Assembly: GCA_021404565.1 (NCBI GenBank)
Contig: JAAWWF010000007.1
Location: forward strand, 248,001-312,000
Direction: 5' to 3'
Length of the DNA stretch: 64,000 nucleotides
Source of the DNA: Roseivirga sp.
GTDB lineage: Bacteria; Bacteroidota; Bacteroidia; Cytophagales; Cyclobacteriaceae
The notes below the pieces were generated by a model. It was not told where the DNA came from. It saw nothing but the letters and a program-made list of their open reading frames with translations, and made no database searches. This document shows positions 10,457-17,938 of this stretch, piece after piece. Numbering within the stretch: position 1 is the first letter of the stretch; each line of letters begins with the position of its first letter. The translations under genes were made by a program, and so were the position numbers.

Positions 10457-11026
10457 ATGAGAGCTGTAAATATATACATGGAGGCTAATCCTAATCCGAA
10501 CTCCATGAAATTCGTGGTCAACTTTATGCTGCTTCAGGATGGAGTGAGCTTTGACTATCCCAATGTTGAGGCTGCTGCAGATTCTCCCCTGGCACAAGAG
10601 CTCTTCAAAATCGAAGGCGTTGAGCGTGTTTTTTACATGAGCAACTTCATTACTGTGACCAAGCAGGCTGATCTGGAATGGATCGAATTGCAGGAAGCTG
10701 TCAAGGCGGTAATCAAACCCTACCTCGAGAATGACAAGCCGCTGATTCTTCAGGAATTGGACAAAGACCCTCTCTTTGACGAAAACGACACTGAGGTTGT
10801 AAAACAGATCAAGGGTATTCTTGACGAGTACATCCGACCGGCTGTGGAGCAGGATGGTGGTGCCATCGGCTTCGCTTCTTTCCAGGATGGTGTGGTAAAG
10901 GTAAGCCTGCAAGGGTCTTGCAGCGGTTGCCCTTCTTCTACCGTAACCCTGAAAGCTGGTATCGAGAACCTCCTGAAAAGGATGCTGCCAAATGATGTGA
11001 CTGAGGTGGTTGCTGAGGGAGTTTGA
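10457..11026 (+). CDS. NifU/Nfu-type iron-sulfur cluster scaffold
   Basis: This 189-residue protein has two domains. The N-terminal Nfu_N-like domain (about 1-90) starts with EANPNPNSMKF. The C-terminal NifU domain (about 110-185) contains IRPAVEQDGG and the cluster-binding CSGC pair (about 154-157). Such proteins carry [4Fe-4S] clusters from the SUF assembly system to apo-enzymes. It lies 52 bases behind the symporter and ahead of a strong terminator. No suf genes are in this window. Confidence 0.92.
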   Translation: MRAVNIYMEANPNPNSMKFVVNFMLLQDGVSFDYPNVEAAADSPLAQELFKIEGVERVFYMSNFITVTKQADLEWIELQEAVKAVIKPYLENDKPLILQELDKDPLFDENDTEVVKQIKGILDEYIRPAVEQDGGAIGFASFQDGVVKVSLQGSCSGCPSSTVTLKAGIENLLKRMLPNDVTEVVAEGV

Positions 11027-11050
11027 AGCTATAGCAAACAGAAAATACTG

Positions 11051-11077
11051 AACCATTCCCAACCGGAATGGTTTTTT
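11051..11077 (+). terminator. Rho-independent terminator after the Nfu gene
   Basis: A perfect inverted repeat AACCATTCC / GGAATGGTT with a short loop (CAACC) is followed directly by a run of T. It closes the Nfu transcript. Confidence 0.88.
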
Positions 11078-11086
11078 AGTATCTGC

Positions 11087-11557
11087 TTATATGGCCTGTT
11101 GCACTCCATTAATGACCATGCCATCTTCCAGTGCCTTTTTGTCTTTGGCTATACCAATGGCCATGCCTATAGGCATTCCAAAACCGAAACCCAGTCCCAG
11201 AAAGGCCATGTTGTCTATGGCCAGAGAAAAGATCATACCAAAGGGTACCCCAAAAATCGTCATGCCCAGGATCATCCATAGCGTTTGATAGTACTTAGGT
11301 GTTACCAGACCATACTGTTTTCTTAAAGCGCTCAATAAATCTGTTTTCAGCCTGTTAATCTGCTTTAGCTGCAACTCTGCCACCAAAATGTTTTTTAATC
11401 TTTTCAGCAAATCGGCAACACTCTCTGTTGGGATTTCCCTCCTGTCAAGATCTTCAAATACGAGAATCAGTTCATTCAGTGATTTTTCGATTTTTTCATC
11501 CGAAACGGATTTCAATCGCTTTTCTATCTCTTCTATTACAGGCTTAAATGAGTCCAT
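11087..11557 (-). CDS. Hypothetical membrane protein with helical N-terminal half
   Basis: I do not recognise this 156-residue protein. The first two-thirds is charged and predicted helical or coiled (KPVIEEIEKRLKSVSDEKIEKS onward). It is followed by two short hydrophobic stretches with small-residue repeats, the second being LGLGFGFGMPIGMAIGIAKD. The glycine-every-second-residue pattern resembles the 61-residue protein at 14899. The start is the ATG at 11557; the frame extends two codons further to a TTG. A helical cytoplasmic domain on a two-helix hairpin anchor is the simplest reading. Confidence 0.65.
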   Translation of the reverse strand: MDSFKPVIEEIEKRLKSVSDEKIEKSLNELILVFEDLDRREIPTESVADLLKRLKNILVAELQLKQINRLKTDLLSALRKQYGLVTPKYYQTLWMILGMTIFGVPFGMIFSLAIDNMAFLGLGFGFGMPIGMAIGIAKDKKALEDGMVINGVQQAI

Positions 11558-11732
11558 AAACAATGATACAGCTTATCTGTGAACAGAGGATAGATTTCCT
11601 TCTGAATGGGCATTATGAAGAGTGATTGGGTTTTAAAGCTGTTTAAATTGCGGTCCTCCAGGAGTAATCTATTCTAAAGCCTGAGTAAAATGAAGAGTTT
11701 GGCTATCTTTCGCCTTTTTAAAATCGATCTCT

Positions 11733-12476
11733 GTGATTCTTGACATACTGCTACTCTTTGTAGTCGGACTGCTGGCTGGTATCATCAATACCCTGGCTGG
11801 TGGAGGTTCTCTTCTCACTTTACCCGTACTGATCTTTCTGGGTCTGCCTTCAAATGTGGCCAATGCCACCAATCGTATTGGCATTTTATTCAACAGTGTC
11901 TTTGCCATACGGGGCTTTAAAAGCAAAGGTGTAAAAATTGATAAATATAGCGTTTGGCTGGGCCTGGCTGCTTTTCCCGGAGCACTATGGGGCTCTATAG
12001 CAGCTGCGAGAATTGAAGGAGAGCTTTTTAATAAGATACTGGCTGGGGTTATTATCATGGTGGTAGCCTATATGCTCTTTGGCCCGAAAGGAAAGGACAT
12101 GGGAGCTGAACGAAACGACAGAAAGACCCAAATCAAGGGCCTGGTGGTCTTCTTTCTGATCGGCTTCTACGGAGGTTTTATTCAGGCAGGCATCGGTTAT
12201 CTCATCATGGCCTCGCTCACCTTTATCAATCGTTTCAGCCTGCTCAAAACGAATATTGCCAAGGTGGTCATTGTATTAATCTACACCCTGGCTTCTATTG
12301 GCGTTTTCATTTTCGAAGACCTCATCAATTGGGAACTGGGGCTGGCCCTGGCAGTGGGTAGTGCAGTTGGTGGTTATCTCACCAGTCGCTGGAGTGTGAA
12401 TAAAGGGGATAAGTGGGTAAGGTATTTTGTGATGCTCACTGCCATCGCCTTTGCGATTAAGTTATTCTTCTTTTGA
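11733..12476 (+). CDS. TauE/SafE family sulfite/organosulfur exporter-like permease
   Basis: This is a 247-residue membrane protein with about eight helices in two related halves, as in the TauE/SafE (DUF81) family of sulfite, sulfoacetate or thiosulfate transporters. The family's first-half motif GIINTLAGGGSLLTLPVLIFLG is clear (about residues 15-36), and the second half has GFYGGFIQAGIGYLIM. The start is a GTG at 11733, placed so that the first helix is complete. Substrate is unknown. The gene overlaps the converging nucleotidyltransferase gene by 15 bases. Confidence 0.88.
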   Translation: MILDILLLFVVGLLAGIINTLAGGGSLLTLPVLIFLGLPSNVANATNRIGILFNSVFAIRGFKSKGVKIDKYSVWLGLAAFPGALWGSIAAARIEGELFNKILAGVIIMVVAYMLFGPKGKDMGAERNDRKTQIKGLVVFFLIGFYGGFIQAGIGYLIMASLTFINRFSLLKTNIAKVVIVLIYTLASIGVFIFEDLINWELGLALAVGSAVGGYLTSRWSVNKGDKWVRYFVMLTAIAFAIKLFFF

Positions 12477-12941
12477 TTTTCGGCCATCCCAGGCCCTTGC
12501 TTCCATAAGCTTCGAGTAATCATCCAGGTCCTTATAGCGCTTCGATTTAGCTTTTTCTCTCAACAGATCATCTAAAGAGATGATATGGTAATCCAGTCCA
12601 TCGATTCTTCTCGTTTCACTTCTATTAAAGGCCTCATTAAAGCTTACCTCTTCACTAATATTGAGTCGTGGCATCAACTCTACTACATACTCGTCCTCTG
12701 ACAGCACTACCATTCGTCCATCTGAAAGCTCATAAGAGGCAAATTCATCAAATTCATAACCCAATTCCTCCATCGCTCTTTCGATTGAATTAAGGTTGGA
12801 TTCGGAGATATCTACCCATAAATCCAGATCGCTCGTAGTGCGGTTATATCCATGAAAATTGACGGCAAAACCACCTACTACCAAATACCTTACACCAGAA
12901 TTATTGAGGGATTCAATTACCTTGTGATAAAAACTAAGCAC
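12462..12941 (-). CDS. MNT-type nucleotidyltransferase (DNA pol-beta fold)
   Basis: This is a 159-residue minimal nucleotidyltransferase. It has the GGFAVNFHG segment (about 23-31) and the metal-binding DLDLW (about 38-42), then a third acidic position around EYVVELM. The family includes antitoxin-like MNT enzymes that modify partner proteins or tRNA and AbiE-type antitoxins. It starts with GTG at 12941, inside the end of a small upstream gene (8-base overlap), so the two are coupled. Its 3' end overlaps the converging TauE-like gene. The target is unknown. Confidence 0.75.
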   Translation of the reverse strand: MLSFYHKVIESLNNSGVRYLVVGGFAVNFHGYNRTTSDLDLWVDISESNLNSIERAMEELGYEFDEFASYELSDGRMVVLSEDEYVVELMPRLNISEEVSFNEAFNRSETRRIDGLDYHIISLDDLLREKAKSKRYKDLDDYSKLMEARAWDGRKSKEE

Positions 12942-13134
12942 GCTTTCTACTAAGCTGATGGCCGTTTATTTTCGGAGTGGAGGGATTCATTCGGTTGGTA
13001 ATTTCAAGTTGCCTGTAAAGCCAGCGAATCCTGTCCTCCGGGCTACGTAAAAAGCCCTTTTCAAGAACGAATCGTTCAGCTTCGCCATGATTTTTAAGTA
13101 TAAGAACCTGTTTGCCCACTAACAAATCTATCAA
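12934..13134 (-). CDS. Small protein coupled to the nucleotidyltransferase, 66 aa
   Basis: This is a basic 66-residue protein (IDLLVGKQVLILKNHGEAER, RSPEDRIRWLYRQLEITNR). The start is a TTG at 13134 with a purine-rich AAGGAA just upstream, which helps fix it, since no ATG is in frame. Overlap with the downstream nucleotidyltransferase and shared strand suggest a two-gene unit. I know no family with certainty. In the analogous HEPN/MNT arrangement the partner would be a HEPN protein, but this one is too short and lacks an RX4-6H motif. Confidence 0.6.
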   Translation of the reverse strand: MIDLLVGKQVLILKNHGEAERFVLEKGFLRSPEDRIRWLYRQLEITNRMNPSTPKINGHQLSRKRA

Positions 13135-13190
13135 AAATGATTCCTTTTTGAAAAGATGTTTATTTTTAAAAAAACAGACCTTAATCAGAA

Positions 13191-13772
13191 ATGGAATCAG
13201 CCCGGGCTCATCTCAAAGAGATTATCTATAAGAAGGTAAATCCTACGGATGAAGAATGGCTGGCTTTTATCGAAAGCTGGGAATTCTATGAGTTTCCTAA
13301 AAACCAAATCCTCACTGATTTCGAAGAACAGGAGGAGTACTTTTACTTTGTGCATGAAGGTGTGATCAGGGCCTACTTTGAAAAAGGGGCTGAAGAATAC
13401 AACATTGGTTTTTCTTACCAGGGCGAATTCAGTGGTGTATATGACTCATTCGTTCACCGAAAACCTGCCAGCTATTGTTTAGAAACACTGGCCCCCATCT
13501 GCGGTCTTAGGATTAATTATGAAAACCTTACGGCACTTTACGATGAATACAAGGTGTTTGAGCGTTGGGGCAGGCTGTTTAATGAAATGATCTTGACAGG
13601 TTTTGACAGGTTTATGAAATCACTGCTGGCAGATTCTGCAGAGGAGCGATTTAACAGGCTGATGAGCCAAAGCCCACATGTGTTTCAGCTGATTCCCCAA
13701 AAACACCTGGCTTCTTACCTGGGCATGACACCGGAGACTTTTAGCAGAATGAGAAAAAAAAGCATGTGCTGA
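13191..13772 (+). CDS. Crp/Fnr family transcriptional regulator
   Basis: This 193-residue protein has an N-terminal cyclic-nucleotide-binding-like beta-roll (about 25-120) and a C-terminal helix-turn-helix near LASYLGMTPETFSRMRK (about 172-188). The beta-roll lacks the canonical cAMP-binding RxS cluster, as is usual for the many Bacteroidota Crp-like proteins, so its ligand is open. The protein ends soon after the recognition helix, slightly shorter than typical members. It is divergent from the nucleotidyltransferase pair, with 56 bases between starts. It precedes the DinB-like gene by 68 bases and may regulate it. Confidence 0.85.
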   Translation: MESARAHLKEIIYKKVNPTDEEWLAFIESWEFYEFPKNQILTDFEEQEEYFYFVHEGVIRAYFEKGAEEYNIGFSYQGEFSGVYDSFVHRKPASYCLETLAPICGLRINYENLTALYDEYKVFERWGRLFNEMILTGFDRFMKSLLADSAEERFNRLMSQSPHVFQLIPQKHLASYLGMTPETFSRMRKKSMC

Positions 13773-13840
13773 TTTCTTGATCTGTGTCAAGTCTGGTTTT
13801 AAAAGACTGACTTAAGTTTACTTTCAAAACAACAAAGGTC

Positions 13841-14410
13841 ATGTCAACAAGTACAACAACATATCTGAATGAGATCGAATTGGGCTTTCGTCAGGCCATC
13901 GATCAGGTCGAAAAACTGGTAGAAAATACAGAGGGTAAACAGCTAAATATCCCAGAAGCTCCTGGAAAATGGCACATGCTACAATGCATTGAACATATGA
14001 GCAGAGCCACTGAACTCTATGTAAATAATGTAAATGCAAAACTTCGGAATGGCAGCCTCCCCAGCGCTGAGCAGCAATACAAAGGCCACTGGAAAGGACG
14101 CATGTTTGCAAAAATGAATGCGCCCAAGCCTGGTGACGAGATACCCATGAAGCTGAAAACCTTCAAAACAATGGAACCACCGCATGAGTTAGATGCTCAA
14201 ACAGTGCTCGACCGGTTTTATACTGTACATGAAGAAATGATTTCGGCAGTGAACAAAACCAGAGACATCAACATTGATAAGGTAAAGGTAGCCACAGCCC
14301 TGGGGCCCATGGTAAAATTGAGAATTGGCGAAGCCTATCGTTTTGTTTTGGCACATACACAAAGGCATGTCGTGCAGCTCAAACGAATAAAAAACACCGT
14401 GGTCGGCTGA
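13841..14410 (+). CDS. DinB superfamily protein
   Basis: This 189-residue four-helix-bundle protein of the DinB/DinB_2 family keeps the metal-binding histidine pattern: one His in WHMLQCIEHM (about residue 50) and a pair in LAHTQRHVVQL (about 172-176). Relatives include bacillithiol- or mycothiol-dependent S-transferases and damage-inducible proteins, with most members uncharacterised. It is a single-domain cytoplasmic protein. It follows the Crp-like regulator in the same direction. Confidence 0.82.
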   Translation: MSTSTTTYLNEIELGFRQAIDQVEKLVENTEGKQLNIPEAPGKWHMLQCIEHMSRATELYVNNVNAKLRNGSLPSAEQQYKGHWKGRMFAKMNAPKPGDEIPMKLKTFKTMEPPHELDAQTVLDRFYTVHEEMISAVNKTRDINIDKVKVATALGPMVKLRIGEAYRFVLAHTQRHVVQLKRIKNTVVG

Positions 14411-14450
14411 CTGTTAATCAATCTTCTTAAATTGTCTCAAACGTTTTCGA

Positions 14451-14897
14451 ATGAGACATTTTTTTGTTCTGGCCAGTCTCTTCCTTCTGTTCTCATGTGA
14501 GAACGATGTGAATATTGAGTCGGAAAAGGAGCAAATCATTCAGGCGGCCAAGGCCTTCTCCCAGGCCTACATTGATGGGGATTTGGCAAAGCAAATGAGC
14601 TACTATACTGACGATGCTGTGATCATTCCCGGTAACAGGCCAATGATTCAGGGAATTGACGAGGTGACGAGGTATTGGGATATTCCGGCCAGTATTAAGG
14701 TACTGGAGCACCGAATCAACTCAACCCAATTAGAAGTTGATGGGAATCTTGCTTCAGATTTCGGCATTTACGAAGGCGTTTCCGTAAATAATAATGACAC
14801 CACTGCTTTTCGTGGCCAATATGTGATTACCTGGAGAAAAGGTAAAGATGGCCAATGGCGAATGGCAGTGGATATGTGGAGCGCTTTGAGAAATTAG
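14451..14897 (+). CDS. SnoaL/DUF4440-like (NTF2 fold) lipoprotein
   Basis: This is a 148-residue protein with a lipoprotein signal (lipobox LLFSC, Cys about 16) and an NTF2-like cone fold. The pattern (QAAKAFSQAYIDGDLAKQMSYYTDDAVIIPG, then IQGIDEVTRYW and a C-terminal WRMAVDMWS) matches the DUF4440/SnoaL-like family. Members bind small molecules or act as isomerases; no catalytic claim is made here. It is followed one base after its stop by the tiny glycine-rich gene. Confidence 0.82.
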   Translation: MRHFFVLASLFLLFSCENDVNIESEKEQIIQAAKAFSQAYIDGDLAKQMSYYTDDAVIIPGNRPMIQGIDEVTRYWDIPASIKVLEHRINSTQLEVDGNLASDFGIYEGVSVNNNDTTAFRGQYVITWRKGKDGQWRMAVDMWSALRN

Positions 14898-14898
14898 C

Positions 14899-15084
14899 AT
14901 GGAAGAAGACCCAAAAGAAGATCAGGAAGAACAAGAAGAAAGACCCAGGGGCCTGGGCATAGGCGCAGGCATTGCCATTGGTGCCGGTATTGGCGTGGCC
15001 TTTGGCGATATAGGTATTGGTATAGGCGTAGGTATAGCCATGGGCTTCGGTTTTGAGCTTATCAATCGCCAGCGCAGAAAATAA
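14899..15084 (+). CDS. Glycine-rich mini membrane protein, 61 aa
   Basis: An acidic 18-residue head (EEDPKEDQEEQEE) is followed by about 35 residues of alternating Gly and aliphatic residues (GLGIGAGIAIGAGIGVAFG and GIGIGVGIAMGFGF) and a basic tail. It starts with ATG one base after the upstream stop, so translation is probably coupled. The repeat resembles glycine-zipper hairpins that insert in membranes. The hydrophobic part of the protein at 11087 shows the same style. Function is unknown. Confidence 0.65.
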   Translation: MEEDPKEDQEEQEERPRGLGIGAGIAIGAGIGVAFGDIGIGIGVGIAMGFGFELINRQRRK

Positions 15085-15085
15085 T

Positions 15086-16423
15086 TTACTCCTCCACTAA
15101 CTCCATTTTAAATACCCGGATCAGTTCGTAGTCTCGCTCTTCCTCACCGTTATTCGGGATAAACACAAAAATCTCGGCCAGCCCGTTACCTCCAATGATT
15201 TTGCCCCGGATAGACGCATTGCTATGAAATTCCAGGTGCTCTTTTCGAGGAGCCAAGGCAGATAGCTCAAAATCAGGGAGCACTCTTTCGGTGCCCTTAA
15301 ATAATTGATATACTGACCTATAGTGCTTTTTTCGTATAACAGGCCATCGCTCGGTTTTTTTAGGCCCTCCAGATACAATAATCTCCTCAACAATGCTTTT
15401 AGGTATAGCTGTATTGTATCGCAGCAAAGTATACTCACCCAATTGTATAAGGTCCTGATAGTTTGAGTTGGCCATCGACCCTCCCCGGTTGATCCATGCT
15501 AAGCTCTCAAAACCTTTAAGTGCTCCGGAGGCCATCCCTTTTTCCGTTTTAAACTCAAAGTGTTTCGGATTTAGTGGATAAGACTCCTTTAACCTACCCG
15601 ATTTCATATCATAAACAGATATTTCAGGAATTTCGGGATAAAGGCTTAGTAACTCATGAGTACCTCGGTTAAGGGCCATCCGAGGGGGTAAAGGAGAATG
15701 GTGCATCTTACTTTCCTGTGAATATATGGGGTTGTCGGGAAAGCCATAAGAGGCCAGCAATGGGTTTGCGGGGGCCTCGGTCGTCAGGTCGTTTTCAGCC
15801 TTGCCAAAATCATAAAACCAGAGCGCTCTTCCTTTATGATAAACACTGTCTTCAGAAGAGCCCATGCGCTTGGACATACCCATGGCAATATGTTTGCCAT
15901 CCACTGAAAAACCTACCCTGTGAAATGATATACCCAAAGGGTCCAATGTATTTATCTCCTTGTGTTTACCAATGAAGGTGCCGTCAATATTATATCTAAA
16001 AAGCGATTTAGGGCTGTAAACCCCTATCGTAGATGGACTTAGAAAGAAGTGATCAATACCACGTCCGCCATGACCCTCAGGACCATTATCGGTATGATTG
16101 AATTGGTGAAGAATTTCTCCATTTCGGTTTATTACCAAATGCCCCAACTCATTCCGTTTGGTACTTTGGTTTGGGCCTCTGAGATATCCTCCAATATCAC
16201 CTCCCAGAAAAAGGCCCGATTGAGGGTGATAGTCGTAGACATTGAAATTGCCAATGACATCAATCATGATGGAATCTATCTGAACAAACCTCACACCTGT
16301 ATAGGTTTGAACTCCTAATTCCGAATCAGCCGTCCGGGATTCACTGGCACCCGATTGACAGGAGACAGTACAGGTATTGATGAGTACGAACATCAGGAAG
16401 CCGTAAAGTCCAGAGATATTCAT
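15086..16423 (-). CDS. DUF4221-like lipoprotein, copy 1
   Basis: This 445-residue surface or periplasmic lipoprotein (lipobox TVSC, Cys near 22) shows repeated beta-strand motifs of the kind found in beta-propellers, for example VYDYHPQSGLFLGG and ISVYDMKSGRLKESYPL. My assignment to DUF4221 or the related six-bladed propeller families is from memory. It is the most divergent of three tandem paralogs, but keeps their C-terminal block (GKIIGGNGL, EIFVFIPN, EEERDYELIRVFK). It lacks the conserved upstream dyad block and begins only 64 bases after copy 2, so it is probably read from copy 2's transcript. Confidence 0.7.
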   Translation of the reverse strand: MNISGLYGFLMFVLINTCTVSCQSGASESRTADSELGVQTYTGVRFVQIDSIMIDVIGNFNVYDYHPQSGLFLGGDIGGYLRGPNQSTKRNELGHLVINRNGEILHQFNHTDNGPEGHGGRGIDHFFLSPSTIGVYSPKSLFRYNIDGTFIGKHKEINTLDPLGISFHRVGFSVDGKHIAMGMSKRMGSSEDSVYHKGRALWFYDFGKAENDLTTEAPANPLLASYGFPDNPIYSQESKMHHSPLPPRMALNRGTHELLSLYPEIPEISVYDMKSGRLKESYPLNPKHFEFKTEKGMASGALKGFESLAWINRGGSMANSNYQDLIQLGEYTLLRYNTAIPKSIVEEIIVSGGPKKTERWPVIRKKHYRSVYQLFKGTERVLPDFELSALAPRKEHLEFHSNASIRGKIIGGNGLAEIFVFIPNNGEEERDYELIRVFKMELVEE

Positions 16424-16487
16424 TGTAGAACGAGATTTGAAGTTTTGATATTAAATGCCCGGAAGGAGCAGTAAGAAGAGGAATGAA

Positions 16488-17831
16488 TTATTCTTCAAGA
16501 AGATCAAGTTTGAACACTCTGATCAGCTCATAATCCCGCTCTTCTTCCCCGTCATTAGGTATAAACACAAATATTTCGTCCAGACCATTGCCTCCTATGA
16601 TTTTACCTTTGGTCATTGAATTGTTCTTAAACCCAGTATCTCCCATTTTTGGCTCGAACAGAGGCAATTCAAAATCTGGCAGCATTTTTTCTGAGCCTTT
16701 AAAGAGTTGGTAGTAAAAGCGGTAGTGTTTTCTTCGAAAACTGGGCCATAAATCGCTTTTTCCAGGTCCACCAGTTGTAATCAGTTGATTTACAGCATCC
16801 GAAGGCAAGGCAGTACTGTACCTTAACAAAGTATAGTCGCCAAGTTGAATGATATCGTGATATTTTGAGTTAGCCATTCTCCCGCCACGGTTAAGCCATA
16901 GCAGGCCTTCATAACCTTTGATACCGCCAGTCGCCTTGCCTTCTTCTGTTTCGAATTCAAAGTAGTCGGGGTCCAGCGGGTAAGATTCCGTCATAGCTCC
17001 CGTCAGCATATCATATACGGTTATTTCGGGAATTTCCGGATACACCGACAATAACTCCTGTCTATTATGGTTTAATGCCATTCTGGGAGGAAAAGGAGAG
17101 TGAGGAAACTTGCTGGTTGGTGCGTATATAGGATGATCAGGAAAACCATCAGAGCCAAGAAGAGCTTTCTGAAAATTCTCTGTACTCAAACTATTCTCAG
17201 GCTTGTCAAAGTTATAAAACCATAGTGCTGTGCCTTTTTGGTAAAGACTGTCCCATGCCTTTTTTGACTCCTCCATTCCTTTGGCCATTCCCATGGCAAT
17301 GTGTTTTCCGTCTGATGAAAATCCAACCCTGTGATTTGACATACTCAACTGATCCTGCGTATTGATTTCCGGATGTTTGCCCAGAAAAGAACCGTCAATA
17401 TGGTACTGAAACAGAGCTTTTGAACTAAAAACACCTATAGAGTTCGGACTGGTAAAAAAGTTATCTATGGCTCCACTGCCATGTCCTTCGGGGCCTTTAT
17501 CTGTATGATTAAACTGATGAATGACCTCACCCTTTCGATTGATTACCATATGGCCCAGTTCATTTGACTTTGGGGCGGCTCCCATGACAATGATCCCCCC
17601 CACTTTTATATCTCCACCCAGAAAGAGCTCTGATTCGGGTTGATAATCGTAAACTTTAAAATTGCCGATGACATCTATCATGATAGAGTCTACCTGAACC
17701 AGACGGGCGTTTTTAAAGCTTTTCACCTCAGGGGCTGGTTGTATGACTGTGGATTCTCCGGTGTTACCTGATTGACAAGAAAACAGGCTAAACAGGCCCA
17801 TAGCTGATAAAAAAAGCGAAGATAGTTTCAT
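16488..17831 (-). CDS. DUF4221-like lipoprotein, copy 2
   Basis: This 447-residue lipoprotein (lipobox LFSC, Cys near 19) is clearly paralogous to the genes on either side. Shared segments include VQVDSIMIDVIGNFKVYDY near residue 45, FNHTDKGPEGHGSGAIDNFF, PHSPFPPRMALNH, PEIPEITVYDM and the C-terminal EEERDYELIRVFK. The pattern fits a repeated-strand propeller with no enzymatic motif that I can see. Upstream lies a conserved 53-nt block with a perfect dyad (17901-17916) that is also present before copy 3, implying common regulation. The ligand is unknown. Confidence 0.72.
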   Translation of the reverse strand: MKLSSLFLSAMGLFSLFSCQSGNTGESTVIQPAPEVKSFKNARLVQVDSIMIDVIGNFKVYDYQPESELFLGGDIKVGGIIVMGAAPKSNELGHMVINRKGEVIHQFNHTDKGPEGHGSGAIDNFFTSPNSIGVFSSKALFQYHIDGSFLGKHPEINTQDQLSMSNHRVGFSSDGKHIAMGMAKGMEESKKAWDSLYQKGTALWFYNFDKPENSLSTENFQKALLGSDGFPDHPIYAPTSKFPHSPFPPRMALNHNRQELLSVYPEIPEITVYDMLTGAMTESYPLDPDYFEFETEEGKATGGIKGYEGLLWLNRGGRMANSKYHDIIQLGDYTLLRYSTALPSDAVNQLITTGGPGKSDLWPSFRRKHYRFYYQLFKGSEKMLPDFELPLFEPKMGDTGFKNNSMTKGKIIGGNGLDEIFVFIPNDGEEERDYELIRVFKLDLLEE

Positions 17832-17867
17832 TGCTGAATGTATTGAATGAGTGTTCTTATGACGAAG

Positions 17868-17920
17868 AAAGTCGTACTTTAACTAAAAATCAAGTTTATC
17901 TACGATTTTTATCGTAAATA
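17868..17920 (-). promoter_or_regulatory. Conserved upstream block with dyad, before copy 2
   Basis: This 53-nt block matches the one at 19310-19362 at 48 positions by eye. It contains TACGAT (17901-17906), four bases, and ATCGTA (17911-17916). It sits 37-89 bases ahead of the start codon of copy 2, a position suiting a promoter with an operator. Confidence 0.6.
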
Positions 17921-17938
17921 TCGATTCCTACTCGTCTG

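Noticed and set aside
10439-11062. A 207-codon frame antisense to the Nfu gene
   Set aside because: The Nfu protein has clear domains on the plus strand, while the antisense frame has none.
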